A stretch of DNA of 64,000 bases from the NCBI GenBank assembly GCA_903877135.1, contig CAIRCN010000074.1, forward strand, positions 62,001 through 126,000, in the 5' to 3' direction. The notes beneath the pieces are model-generated. The model was not told the origin of the DNA. It did no database searches and was given only the letters and a program-made list of their open reading frames with translations. Shown one piece after another: positions 57,391-64,000 of the stretch (positions within the stretch are counted from its first letter, which is position 1; each line of letters begins with the position of its first letter). The DNA is from an uncultured Opitutia bacterium. Its GTDB lineage: Bacteria > Verrucomicrobiota > Verrucomicrobiia > Opitutales > Opitutaceae. The translations under genes were made by a program, and so were the position numbers.

Positions 57391-57633
57391 TCAGACCTCG
57401 CGCTCGGTTTCGAATTTGGCGAAGCTGACGCCGTCCTTCTGCTTCTTGAGCTGTTCGATCTTGAGCTCGGCGTCCTTCAGGCGGGCTTCGCAGAGTTTGA
57501 GCAGCTTGTTGCCCTCCTCGAACTTGGCGAGGAGCTCGGCGAGCGGCACCTCGCCGGATTCCATCGATTCGACGATGGTTTCAAGTTTGGCAAGGGCGGC
57601 CTCGAAGGAGAGTTTGACGTCTTTGGCTTCCAC
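57391..57633 (-). CDS. xseB: Exodeoxyribonuclease VII small subunit
   Basis: An 80-residue helical protein, partner of XseA in processing single-stranded DNA. The hallmark is SFEAALAKLETIVESMESGE, then PLAELLAKFEEGNKLLKLCE; both helices match the family. The start is GTG at 57633. It precedes dxs as in many bacteria; xseA is not in the window. Confidence 0.95.
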   Translation of the reverse strand: MEAKDVKLSFEAALAKLETIVESMESGEVPLAELLAKFEEGNKLLKLCEARLKDAELKIEQLKKQKDGVSFAKFETEREV

Positions 57634-57754
57634 GGCGTCAAGATGCGCGGCACCGCGTGCTTTTCAATCAAAACGTAACTCCACGGCAATGCGGGGTGAC
57701 CAAGCCGGCTCTTTTCTGTTGGCCCGGGGGGGAAATTAGGGTGCGATACCAGGC

Positions 57755-58999
57755 ATGCTTTCTGTGCTCCTGATTACCGCGGCCCTGATGATGCTGCGGT
57801 TGGCGGGTGAACTGGTGTTGTCCGCGCTCAACCGCGCCGAGGTGCGCCGCCATGCCGACGCGCCCCCGCCAGGTGCCGCCGCCATCATGGATGCGGCAAC
57901 CTACGCCAAATCGGTGGCCTACACGATGGAGAAATCGCGCTTCGGGGTGCTGACCGGGGTTTTTGACGCGCTCGTGCTTGCGATGGTGGTTTTCGGGGGC
58001 GTGCTGCCGTGGCTGTTTGGGCAAATCGGGGCCTGGGGCGCGCATGGCGCGGTCTGGGATGACGTGCTGTTTATTTTGGGGGCCGGGCTGCTGCTGGCGG
58101 TGCCATCGCTGCCGTTCGACTGGTGGGAGCAATTCCGGCTCGAACAGAAGTTCGGCTTCAACAAGACGACGCCCAGCCTGTGGGTCACCGACAAGCTGAA
58201 GGGCGTCGCGCTGGTTTTCGCGATCGGGTTTCCGCTGCTGTGGGCGCTGCTATCGCTCGTGCAGTGGGTCGGCGCGCGGTGGTGGCTGTGGGGTTTCGCG
58301 CTCGTTTTTGGGTTTCAACTGCTGATGCTCGTGCTCTACCCGAAACTGATCCTGCCGCTCTTCAACAAGCTCACGCCGCTGCCCGACGGCGAGCTGCGGT
58401 CTCAACTGCTGGCCTTGGGCGAGCGCACGGGCTTCCGGGCGGCGGCGATTCAGGTGATGGATGGCAGCAAGCGCTCCGGGCACTCGAACGCGTTTTTCAC
58501 CGGTTTCGGCCGGTTTCGGCGCATCGTGCTTTTCGACACGCTGATCGCGCAGCTCACACCGAAAGAGCTCGAGGCGGTGCTGGCGCATGAGATCGGCCAC
58601 TACCGGTGCGGTCACATCCCGAAGATGCTGGCGGTGTCGGCGGCGATGCTGCTGGGCGGATTCGGCGTCATCGCGTGGCTGGCGCAGAGCCCGTGGTTCA
58701 ATCTCACTTTTGGATTTCCGCCGGGCGAACTGGCGCCGGCGTTTCTGCTGTTCGGCCTGCTGAGCGGGCTGGTGACCTTCTGGTTTTCGCCGCTGATGAA
58801 CTATTTCTCCCGCAAACACGAATACGAGGCCGACGCCTTTGCGCGGGACGCGGTCGGTGGGGCCGAACCGATGGTGGGGGCGCTGCGGAAGCTCGCGCAG
58901 AAAAACCTCAGCAATCTCACGCCGCACCCGTGGTTCAGCGCGTTTTATTACTCGCACCCGACGCTGCTCGAGCGCGAGGCGGCGCTGGGGAAAGCTTAA
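57755..58999 (+). CDS. M48-family Ste24-like zinc metalloprotease
   Basis: A 414-residue membrane protease related to Ste24/CAAX protease 1. About seven hydrophobic segments surround the catalytic HEIGH motif (AVLAHEIGHYRCGH), with the third zinc ligand Glu probably in RKHEYEADAFA. Two family signatures, LPFDWWEQFRLEQKFGFNKTT before the fourth segment and SGHSNAFFTGFGRFRRIVLFDTL ahead of HEIGH, are clear. Bacterial members are thought to act in membrane protein quality control; a prenylated substrate is unlikely. It is divergent from xseB and 24 bases ahead of the nuclease-like pseudogene. Confidence 0.93.
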   Translation: MLSVLLITAALMMLRLAGELVLSALNRAEVRRHADAPPPGAAAIMDAATYAKSVAYTMEKSRFGVLTGVFDALVLAMVVFGGVLPWLFGQIGAWGAHGAVWDDVLFILGAGLLLAVPSLPFDWWEQFRLEQKFGFNKTTPSLWVTDKLKGVALVFAIGFPLLWALLSLVQWVGARWWLWGFALVFGFQLLMLVLYPKLILPLFNKLTPLPDGELRSQLLALGERTGFRAAAIQVMDGSKRSGHSNAFFTGFGRFRRIVLFDTLIAQLTPKELEAVLAHEIGHYRCGHIPKMLAVSAAMLLGGFGVIAWLAQSPWFNLTFGFPPGELAPAFLLFGLLSGLVTFWFSPLMNYFSRKHEYEADAFARDAVGGAEPMVGALRKLAQKNLSNLTPHPWFSAFYYSHPTLLEREAALGKA

Positions 59000-59023
59000 G
59001 CGCGAAGAAGCAAAGGCGCGGTG

Positions 59024-59926
59024 ATGAGCAAGCCGAGAGGATATTTTTTGCGGCTCGGTGTCTTTGCGCTGAGCCTTGGCCTTGCTCGCGCCGAGACGCT
59101 CACAATCGCGGCCTACAACGTGGAGAACTACGCGGCGGCGCACCGCGTGACTGAAGTGGGTTTTCGCAAGGACTATCCCAAGCCTGAGGCGGAGAAGGCC
59201 GCGTTGCGCACCGTGATTCGCGGGCTGGGCGCCGACGTGCTGGTTTTGGAGGAGATGGGTGCACAGCCCTACCTCGACGAGTTGCGGCGCGATCTGAAGT
59301 CCGCGGGGCTCGACTATCCGCACAGCGTCCTGCTCGAAGGTCCGGACGCCGAGCGCTATGTCGTCCTGCTGTCACGGCGTCCGCTCAAGGACGTGAGGCT
59401 GCACACGCAACTTGAGTTTTCTTATTTCGGCGCGAAGGAGCTGGTGCGGCGCGGGCTGCTGGAGGCGACGGTCGCCACTGCCGGGGGCGATGTGACGTTG
59501 TTCGGCCTGCACCTGACGTGCCGCTACACCGACCGGCCGGAAGATCCGCTGTCGTCGATCCGGCGAGTTGGCGAGGCCGCGGCGATCCGGGACGCGATCC
59601 TGCAGCGGTTTCCGGACCTCGGCGGCGCGCGTTTTGTGATCCTTGGCGACTTCAACGATGGAAAGGCCAGCAAGGCGGTGCAGCGCCTGCTCCAGCGCGA
59701 CAAGACCGACGTGGCGGTGCTGTTACCTGCCTCCGACTCGAAGGGCGAGACATGGACGCACCGTTTCCGGAAGGACGACACCTACACGCGGGTTGACCAC
59801 ATCCTCGTTTTGCCCGGCCTCTAGCCGAAGGCGCGCAGAGGCGGGGCGACGATTTACGACGGTCCGGGTGTGCTGGTGGCCAGCGACCACCGGCCGGTGG
59901 TGGTAAAGCTTGAGCTGGGGAAATAA
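59024..59926 (+). pseudogene. Endonuclease/exonuclease/phosphatase family gene with in-frame TAG
   Basis: A secreted EEP-family phosphodiesterase, about 300 residues if read through. The signal peptide covers about 1-20. Fold motifs are AAYNVENY (Asn), LVLEEMG (catalytic Glu), FGLHLTCRYT, and VILGDFNDGKAS (the Asp/Asn pair). An in-frame TAG at 59822-59824 ends translation after ILVLPGL. The same frame then continues with PKARRGGATIYDGPGV and SDHRPVVVKLELGK to TAA at 59926, which contains the essential catalytic His of the SDH motif. The truncated protein would lack it. A read error, a recent nonsense mutation or readthrough are the possibilities. GTG 59021 is an alternative start. Confidence 0.85.
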
Positions 59927-59929
59927 CAA

Positions 59930-59951
59930 GGGCGGGTCGCACGACCCGCCC
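59930..59951. terminator. Perfect hairpin between convergent genes
   Basis: GGGCGGGTCG and CGACCCGCCC flank a CA centre, a nearly perfect palindrome right after the plus-strand stop at 59926 and 27 bases past the minus-strand stop at 59979. It is likely a shared, bidirectional transcription stop, though no long T-run follows on the plus strand. Confidence 0.6.
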
Positions 59952-59978
59952 AAGAAAACTTGCGATCCAGTGCGGCGC

Positions 59979-60902
59979 TTACTTTGCCGCGACGTTGACC
60001 GGAATCGTCAGCTCGCCCGCGCCGTAGCCCTTGAGGAAAAGGCTGCCGTTGCCGGGGCGACCGCCCTGAACGTTGACAGTGATGGTCGTCTGTCCTTGCG
60101 GAACGATCACCTCGGGCATTATCACGCTCTCCGGGGCGTCTGTGGTCAGGTCGAGCAGGAGTCCGCCGGGAGGGGCGGGATTGGGAATGGTGAAACTGAG
60201 CGTCTGGCTCTCTCCCGGGCGCAGGTTGAGCGATGTTGGCGTAACAGTGAGATTACTGGGGTCGATGCGGAACGTACCGACCGGGGAGTTGCCGGCGGTG
60301 CTGCCGAGCATCACCTGGTAGTTGCGGCTGACGGTGAGGGCAGGGACGAAGAAGCTCAGGGCGTTGGGTGACTCGAAGACGGTGCGCGTTGGGTTGTTAT
60401 CGAGGTAGATGACGTCCTGCGGCGTGAAGCCGCGGCCGAGCACGCTGATGCGCGCGCCGACGGGGCCGCGGTTGACCTCAAGGGAGAGGACGTAGCGGTG
60501 GACGATCTTGGCGTGGGTGATCTCGGTGTAGGCCTCCTGCGGGCTGTTGGTGCCGTTGGTCGTCACGTCGTAGTTGACCAGGAAATAATAGGCGATCTCA
60601 TCGCGGCCGGCGGGTAACTGGTAATCGAACTCATAGATGCCCTCGCCGAGGGCGCTCTTGTTCATCGCGTAGCTCTGGCCGTCGACGATGATGTGCGGTG
60701 CAATGCTGGTGCGCACGATGACGTCTGCGTTGGGGGTTGCACGGAGGGTGATGGTATAGATCTGTGATGGATTCTCCGGCAGCGAGCCTGAGGTGAGGTT
60801 GGTGAGCACGATGCCTTCACAGCCGGCAAGCAGCAGGAGGCTCAGCGCAGCGCCGAGGCCGAGAAGAAATTTCCTCGCGGGAGAAAGACGGTTGGTATGC
60901 AT
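59979..60902 (-). CDS. Secreted lipoprotein with IPT/TIG-like domain
   Basis: A 307-residue lipoprotein. The signal peptide ends in the lipobox LLLAGCEG (Cys about residue 28). It probably has an Ig-like N-terminal domain (YTITLRATPNADVIVRTSI), a TIG-like domain (GPVGARISVLGRGFTPQDVI), and a third beta-sandwich domain rich in Pro and Thr (LTVTPTSLNLRPGESQTLSF). I do not know its function; similar multi-domain lipoproteins act in surface recognition or scaffolding. The ATG at 60902 is used because it starts a clean signal peptide; the frame extends upstream without similarity. Confidence 0.75.
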   Translation of the reverse strand: MHTNRLSPARKFLLGLGAALSLLLLAGCEGIVLTNLTSGSLPENPSQIYTITLRATPNADVIVRTSIAPHIIVDGQSYAMNKSALGEGIYEFDYQLPAGRDEIAYYFLVNYDVTTNGTNSPQEAYTEITHAKIVHRYVLSLEVNRGPVGARISVLGRGFTPQDVIYLDNNPTRTVFESPNALSFFVPALTVSRNYQVMLGSTAGNSPVGTFRIDPSNLTVTPTSLNLRPGESQTLSFTIPNPAPPGGLLLDLTTDAPESVIMPEVIVPQGQTTITVNVQGGRPGNGSLFLKGYGAGELTIPVNVAAK

Positions 60903-60946
60903 TGGACTTTTGGCGTGAAAACCGGGCGAATTAGAGTGAGCTAGTA

Positions 60947-62134
60947 ATGATTCACCTCGCAACAGAGCAAGACAAAGCTGCAATGGCGGCGCCACTGGGC
61001 CTGTATGTCCACGTACCGTTTTGCGCTTCGACGTGCGATTTTTGCGCGTTTTACCAGACGGTGCCCACCGCCGGGGAGGTTGGGAGGTTCCTCGACGGCA
61101 TCGGGTATGAGGCTTGCCTTGTGGCGTGGCACCGTCAGGTGACGACCGTTTTCTGGGGTGGGGGAACGCCGGGTTTGCTCTCGCCGGCCGATCTGGGGCG
61201 GCTGGCGGAAACGGTGCGCGCGCGGTGTGGAGGCGTGCCGGCGGAATGGTCCGTGGAACTGGCACCGTCCTCCGTCACGCCACAGCGGCTGGCGGTGCTA
61301 CGCGAGGCGGGGGTGACGCGGATCTCGATGGGCGCGCAAAGTTTCCAGCCGACGCTGTTGGAAGCGCTTGGACGCAAACACACCGTTGCGCACATCCACC
61401 GGGCCTACGAACGCATCCGCGCGGCGGGTTTCGCGAGCGTCAACCTCGACCTGATGTTCGCTCTGCCCGGCCAGTCGGAGGCCGAGTGGATTGCAGACAT
61501 CCGCGAGGCCGTGCGGCTCGCGCCCGACCATATCTCGACCTATTGCCTGACTTTCGAAGAAGACACGGCGCTGTGGGTGAAGCTGGCGCAGGGCCGCGTG
61601 AAACTCGATACCGAGCACGAGGCGCGCCTCTACGAAACGACGTGGGCGCAATTGGCCGCCGCAGGCTACACGCAATACGAGGTGGCCAACTTCGCGCGGC
61701 CGGGCCACGCTTGCCGGCACAATCTGAACACGTGGCGGATGCACGAGTGGATCGGCCTCGGGCCATCCGCAGCCTCGCAACAGGGTGGCTGGCGTGGCGC
61801 AAACATCGCGGATCATGGCCAGTGGCTTGCCCACCTCGAACATGGCGAGCGCGTCACGGAGGATCGCGTGGCGCTCACGCCGGCGTTGCTGGCCGAGGAT
61901 GCGCTGATCTTCGGCCTGAGGATGAACGAAGGAATCGATATCGCCCACTGGCGTGAGCGCAGCCCGGAGGCGCCGTGGGGTGCGGTGGAGGCGTTGCTGG
62001 ACCGGCTGGCCGCAGAGGGCCTCGCTGTGCGGGAGGGCGCGCAGGTGCGGCTGACGAACCGCGGGCGGTTGCTGGCGGATTCGGTGGGTGCGGAAGTGAT
62101 GGTGGCGTTTGACCGCGCGGAGGCACCGGTATGA
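60947..62134 (+). CDS. hemW: HemW-like radical SAM protein
   Basis: A 395-residue radical SAM protein of the HemN/HemW family. The iron-sulfur Cys are C26, C30 and C33 in VPFCASTCDFCAFY, followed by TVFWGGGTPGLL and RISMGAQSFQPTLLEALGRKH. Lacking the extra N-terminal features of true coproporphyrinogen oxidase HemN, it is better read as HemW, a haem chaperone. The conserved YEVANFARPGHACRHNLNTW and the C-terminal domain (about 320-395) are present. An ATG at 60983 is an alternative start. Divergent from the lipoprotein with 44 bases between them. Confidence 0.9.
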   Translation: MIHLATEQDKAAMAAPLGLYVHVPFCASTCDFCAFYQTVPTAGEVGRFLDGIGYEACLVAWHRQVTTVFWGGGTPGLLSPADLGRLAETVRARCGGVPAEWSVELAPSSVTPQRLAVLREAGVTRISMGAQSFQPTLLEALGRKHTVAHIHRAYERIRAAGFASVNLDLMFALPGQSEAEWIADIREAVRLAPDHISTYCLTFEEDTALWVKLAQGRVKLDTEHEARLYETTWAQLAAAGYTQYEVANFARPGHACRHNLNTWRMHEWIGLGPSAASQQGGWRGANIADHGQWLAHLEHGERVTEDRVALTPALLAEDALIFGLRMNEGIDIAHWRERSPEAPWGAVEALLDRLAAEGLAVREGAQVRLTNRGRLLADSVGAEVMVAFDRAEAPV

Positions 62135-62156
62135 ACTGCTGTGGCAGAGCATTGTC

Positions 62157-62615
62157 ATGAAATTCTCTTCACCGTTATTTTTCTCCCTTGGCCTATTGGT
62201 TGCGGGCTGTCAGTCACCGCCACCAATGGATTACTCGCCGACCTTGGCGCGTTTCTTCATCGAAACGCCGGCCGGGACGGTCGGCATGACACTGCCGCAA
62301 AGCGGCGTGCAGTTGGCGGTGTCTGCAAAACCCATGATCACCGAGTTCGATTTTGTTGATGTGGCGGTGGCGCAGGTCGAGCTGGGCCGCTGTCTGATGT
62401 TCCGGCTGACGCCGGCGGCCGCGCGCGATCTTTACCGGTTGTCCGTGACGAACCAGGGCCGCCGGCTGGTGCTCGTTGTCAACGGCGTGCCGCTCGGCGC
62501 ACGGCGCATCGACCGGCCGCTCGACAACGGCACGGTGCTGGTGTTTGCGGAAGTCGCAGATGATGCGTTGCCCGCCTTGGCGAACAATCTGCGGAAAACC
62601 TCGGCCGAATTGTAG
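62157..62615 (+). CDS. Small lipoprotein of unknown function
   Basis: A 152-residue protein. A short signal peptide ends in the lipobox LLVAGCQS (Cys at about 18). The rest is alpha/beta, with FFIETPAGTVGMTLPQSGV and DVAVAQVELGRCLMFRLTPA. Its C-terminal half (VNGVPLGARRIDRPLDNG) resembles the fold of SecD-like first periplasmic domains, a weak impression only. It lies between hemW and the M23 peptidase, on the same strand, with gaps of 22 and 17 bases. Confidence 0.75.
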   Translation: MKFSSPLFFSLGLLVAGCQSPPPMDYSPTLARFFIETPAGTVGMTLPQSGVQLAVSAKPMITEFDFVDVAVAQVELGRCLMFRLTPAAARDLYRLSVTNQGRRLVLVVNGVPLGARRIDRPLDNGTVLVFAEVADDALPALANNLRKTSAEL

Positions 62616-62632
62616 CGCACGTTGCGAAAATC

Positions 62633-63646
62633 ATGAGAGGCTTTCGGATCGCACTGCTTCTGTCGTTGTTCTGGGCCGCGGCGCACGCTGCGGAACGCGT
62701 CGATATCGTCTGGCCGACGCCTGCCACCGCATGGAGCGAGGGACGGCCGCCGGCGGACTTTCTGCAGCATACCGGGTCGGGCGACCCGGAGTCGGGCGGA
62801 TACGGCGGCGTGCGAAGCGGCGGACGGCAATTTCACGAAGGCATTGACATCAAGGCCGCCTCCCGTGACCACCGCGGCGAACCCGCCGACAGCATTTTCG
62901 CCGCGATGGCGGGTGTAGTGCGGCACATCAGCCGGAGTGCGGGCGACAGCAACTACGGCCGCTACATCGTGCTGGAGCACCCTGAGGTCACGCCCGCCGT
63001 TTATACACTATACGCACACCTGAGCCGCATCGCGCCCGGGCTGAAGGAGGGCGACAAGGTTGTCCGCGGCCAGGTCATTGCGACGATGGGGCACAGCTCG
63101 GGCAGCCATGTGATTCCGCGCGACCGGGCGCACCTGCATTTCGAGATCGGCCTTATGGTCACTCGCGATTTCCAATGGTGGTATAGTTTCCGAAAGTTCG
63201 GCAGCAACAACGACCATGGCCTGTGGAACGGGATGAACCTGATGGGCTTCGACCCGCTCGATTTCTTCAACCAGTGGCGCGCGCGGCGAATAAACACTTT
63301 TCAGGATTATTTAGCGCGGATGGAGCCAGCGGTGCGCGTGCGGATCGCGACCCGGCGCGTGCCGGATTTTGTGCTGCGCTATCCGTCGTTGCTGACGAAA
63401 CCGCTCCCGGCGCTCGTGGGCGGCTGGGAGATCAAGTGCAACTGGACCGGTATCCCGTTCGCGTGGACGCCGCTGACGCCAATGGAGATCATGGGCCTGC
63501 CACCCGAGCAGCCGATGCTGAGCGACGTCAATGTTGCCATCGAGCGGCGGGAGCGAAGTAAGACGCTGGTCGTGGCCCGCCGCGGGAGCTGGACCGTCGG
63601 TCGGGATCTGCAAACGGTGTTGCAGCAGCTTTTCGGGCTGCGCTGA
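62633..63646 (+). CDS. M23-family metallopeptidase
   Basis: A 337-residue secreted peptidoglycan endopeptidase-like protein. Signal peptide about 1-19 (ALLLSLFWAAAHAA). The LytM zinc site is intact: His in FHEGIDIKA, HLS region in YTLYAHLSRIAPG, and HxH in DRAHLHFEIGLM. The C-terminal half (about 195-337) is unlike the usual short M23 tail, with WWYSFRKFGSNNDHGLW and other aromatic segments. It may be a cell-wall remodelling enzyme. It is convergent with the TPR gene, 7 bases away. Confidence 0.93.
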   Translation: MRGFRIALLLSLFWAAAHAAERVDIVWPTPATAWSEGRPPADFLQHTGSGDPESGGYGGVRSGGRQFHEGIDIKAASRDHRGEPADSIFAAMAGVVRHISRSAGDSNYGRYIVLEHPEVTPAVYTLYAHLSRIAPGLKEGDKVVRGQVIATMGHSSGSHVIPRDRAHLHFEIGLMVTRDFQWWYSFRKFGSNNDHGLWNGMNLMGFDPLDFFNQWRARRINTFQDYLARMEPAVRVRIATRRVPDFVLRYPSLLTKPLPALVGGWEIKCNWTGIPFAWTPLTPMEIMGLPPEQPMLSDVNVAIERRERSKTLVVARRGSWTVGRDLQTVLQQLFGLR

Positions 63647-63653
63647 ACGAAGG

Positions 63654-64000
63654 TCAACTCTGCGGCTTGAGTTGTTCGATCAATCCAAGGAAGTCGGCCC
63701 GGTGTTTGAGTCCCTCGAGGTCGGGGTCCTGCTGCATCCAGTCGAAATCGCGGTAGCCTAGTTCGATGGCCTGCCGGAGCGAGCGCAGCGCTTCAGCCGC
63801 GCGTTTCGAAAGGGCGAGGCTGCACGCGAGATTGTAGTGCGCGGTCGCGTTGACGGGGAGGAGTTTCACGAGTCTGCGGTCCATTCGGAGGCCGTCGGCG
63901 ATCCGCCCGTGCTTGGTGTAAAGGCCGCCGAGGATCTCCACGACGTCCGTGTAGCGGGGGTCGCGCCGCAGCACCGACTCGAAGAAGGTGATCTCGAACT
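63654..64000 (-). CDS. Tetratricopeptide repeat protein, C-terminal part
   Basis: The frame is open at the window edge and ends at 63654; about 115 codons are visible. Repeats of TPR type are visible (HYNLACSLALSKRAAEALRS with the Gly/Ala/Tyr pattern), followed by the tail DFDWMQQDPDLEGLKH, which occurs in a widespread group of TPR proteins whose partners are unknown. The N-terminus lies beyond the window. Confidence 0.75.
   Translation of the reverse strand, partial: FEITFFESVLRRDPRYTDVVEILGGLYTKHGRIADGLRMDRRLVKLLPVNATAHYNLACSLALSKRAAEALRSLRQAIELGYRDFDWMQQDPDLEGLKHRADFLGLIEQLKPQS

Overview
The window is GC-rich, densely coding bacterial chromosome. The gene content suggests a Verrucomicrobiota, Opitutaceae-like bacterium. 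This is inference from several signs: uroporphyrinogen-decarboxylase-like paralogues beside a sugar permease, a RhaT-type rhamnose symporter, a DUF2851 remnant next to nusA, a Wzc/FecR exopolysaccharide locus, and starts that almost never carry a Shine-Dalgarno sequence. No phage, insertion sequence, CRISPR array or rRNA was seen. The only tRNA found is tRNA-Val(GAC).

Layout. 1-7.8 kb (minus): a probable catabolic operon of aldose epimerase, MFS sugar porter, MlrC-like M81 protein, GSA-aminotransferase-like protein, two URO-D-like proteins and a partial gene; rhaT follows separately. 9.05-10.35 kb: a DUF2851 gene broken by two frameshifts and a stop. 10.45-17.3 kb (plus): the translation/RNA operon nusA-infB-rbfA-nrnA-truB-ribF, behind a leader with a strong terminator that has an overlapping alternative hairpin. 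Then tRNA-Val and sppA. 19.3-21.8 kb (minus): dus, a DUF151 nuclease and lpxI. 21.9-29.1 kb (minus): an exopolysaccharide export set (FecR giant, beta-barrel, Wza-like, Wzc-like), then leuS. 31.7-36.1 kb (plus): an HtrA protease, an overlapping pseudo-protease, riboflavin synthase and a family-4-like UDG. 36.1-39.9 kb (minus): a signalling/secretion cassette of hybrid kinase, receiver, small ORF, PilB/GspE ATPase and Hpt protein.

40.1-52.1 kb concerns SAM and cobalamin. metK-ahcY-cbiZ-cbiB runs on the plus strand and converges with a minus-strand operon btuB-btuF-btuC-btuD-cobO-cobQ that is headed by a cobalamin riboswitch. Together the genes import corrinoids, adenosylate them, cleave adenosylcobinamide and rebuild the side chain. 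This is salvage and remodelling, not de novo synthesis. Co-location with the SAM cycle fits a cell whose methionine supply depends on B12.

52.1-64 kb: gmd and fcl (GDP-fucose), tatC, dxs-xseB, an M48 protease, a nuclease-like gene cut by an in-frame TAG just before its catalytic His motif, two lipoproteins, a HemW-like radical SAM protein, an M23 peptidase and a partial TPR protein.

No wholly new defence or mobile system was evident. The best leads are the nusA leader switch, the 5' URO-D/aminotransferase/MlrC operon, the paired active and inactive HtrA proteins, the C-terminally extended CbiZ, and the giant FecR protein.
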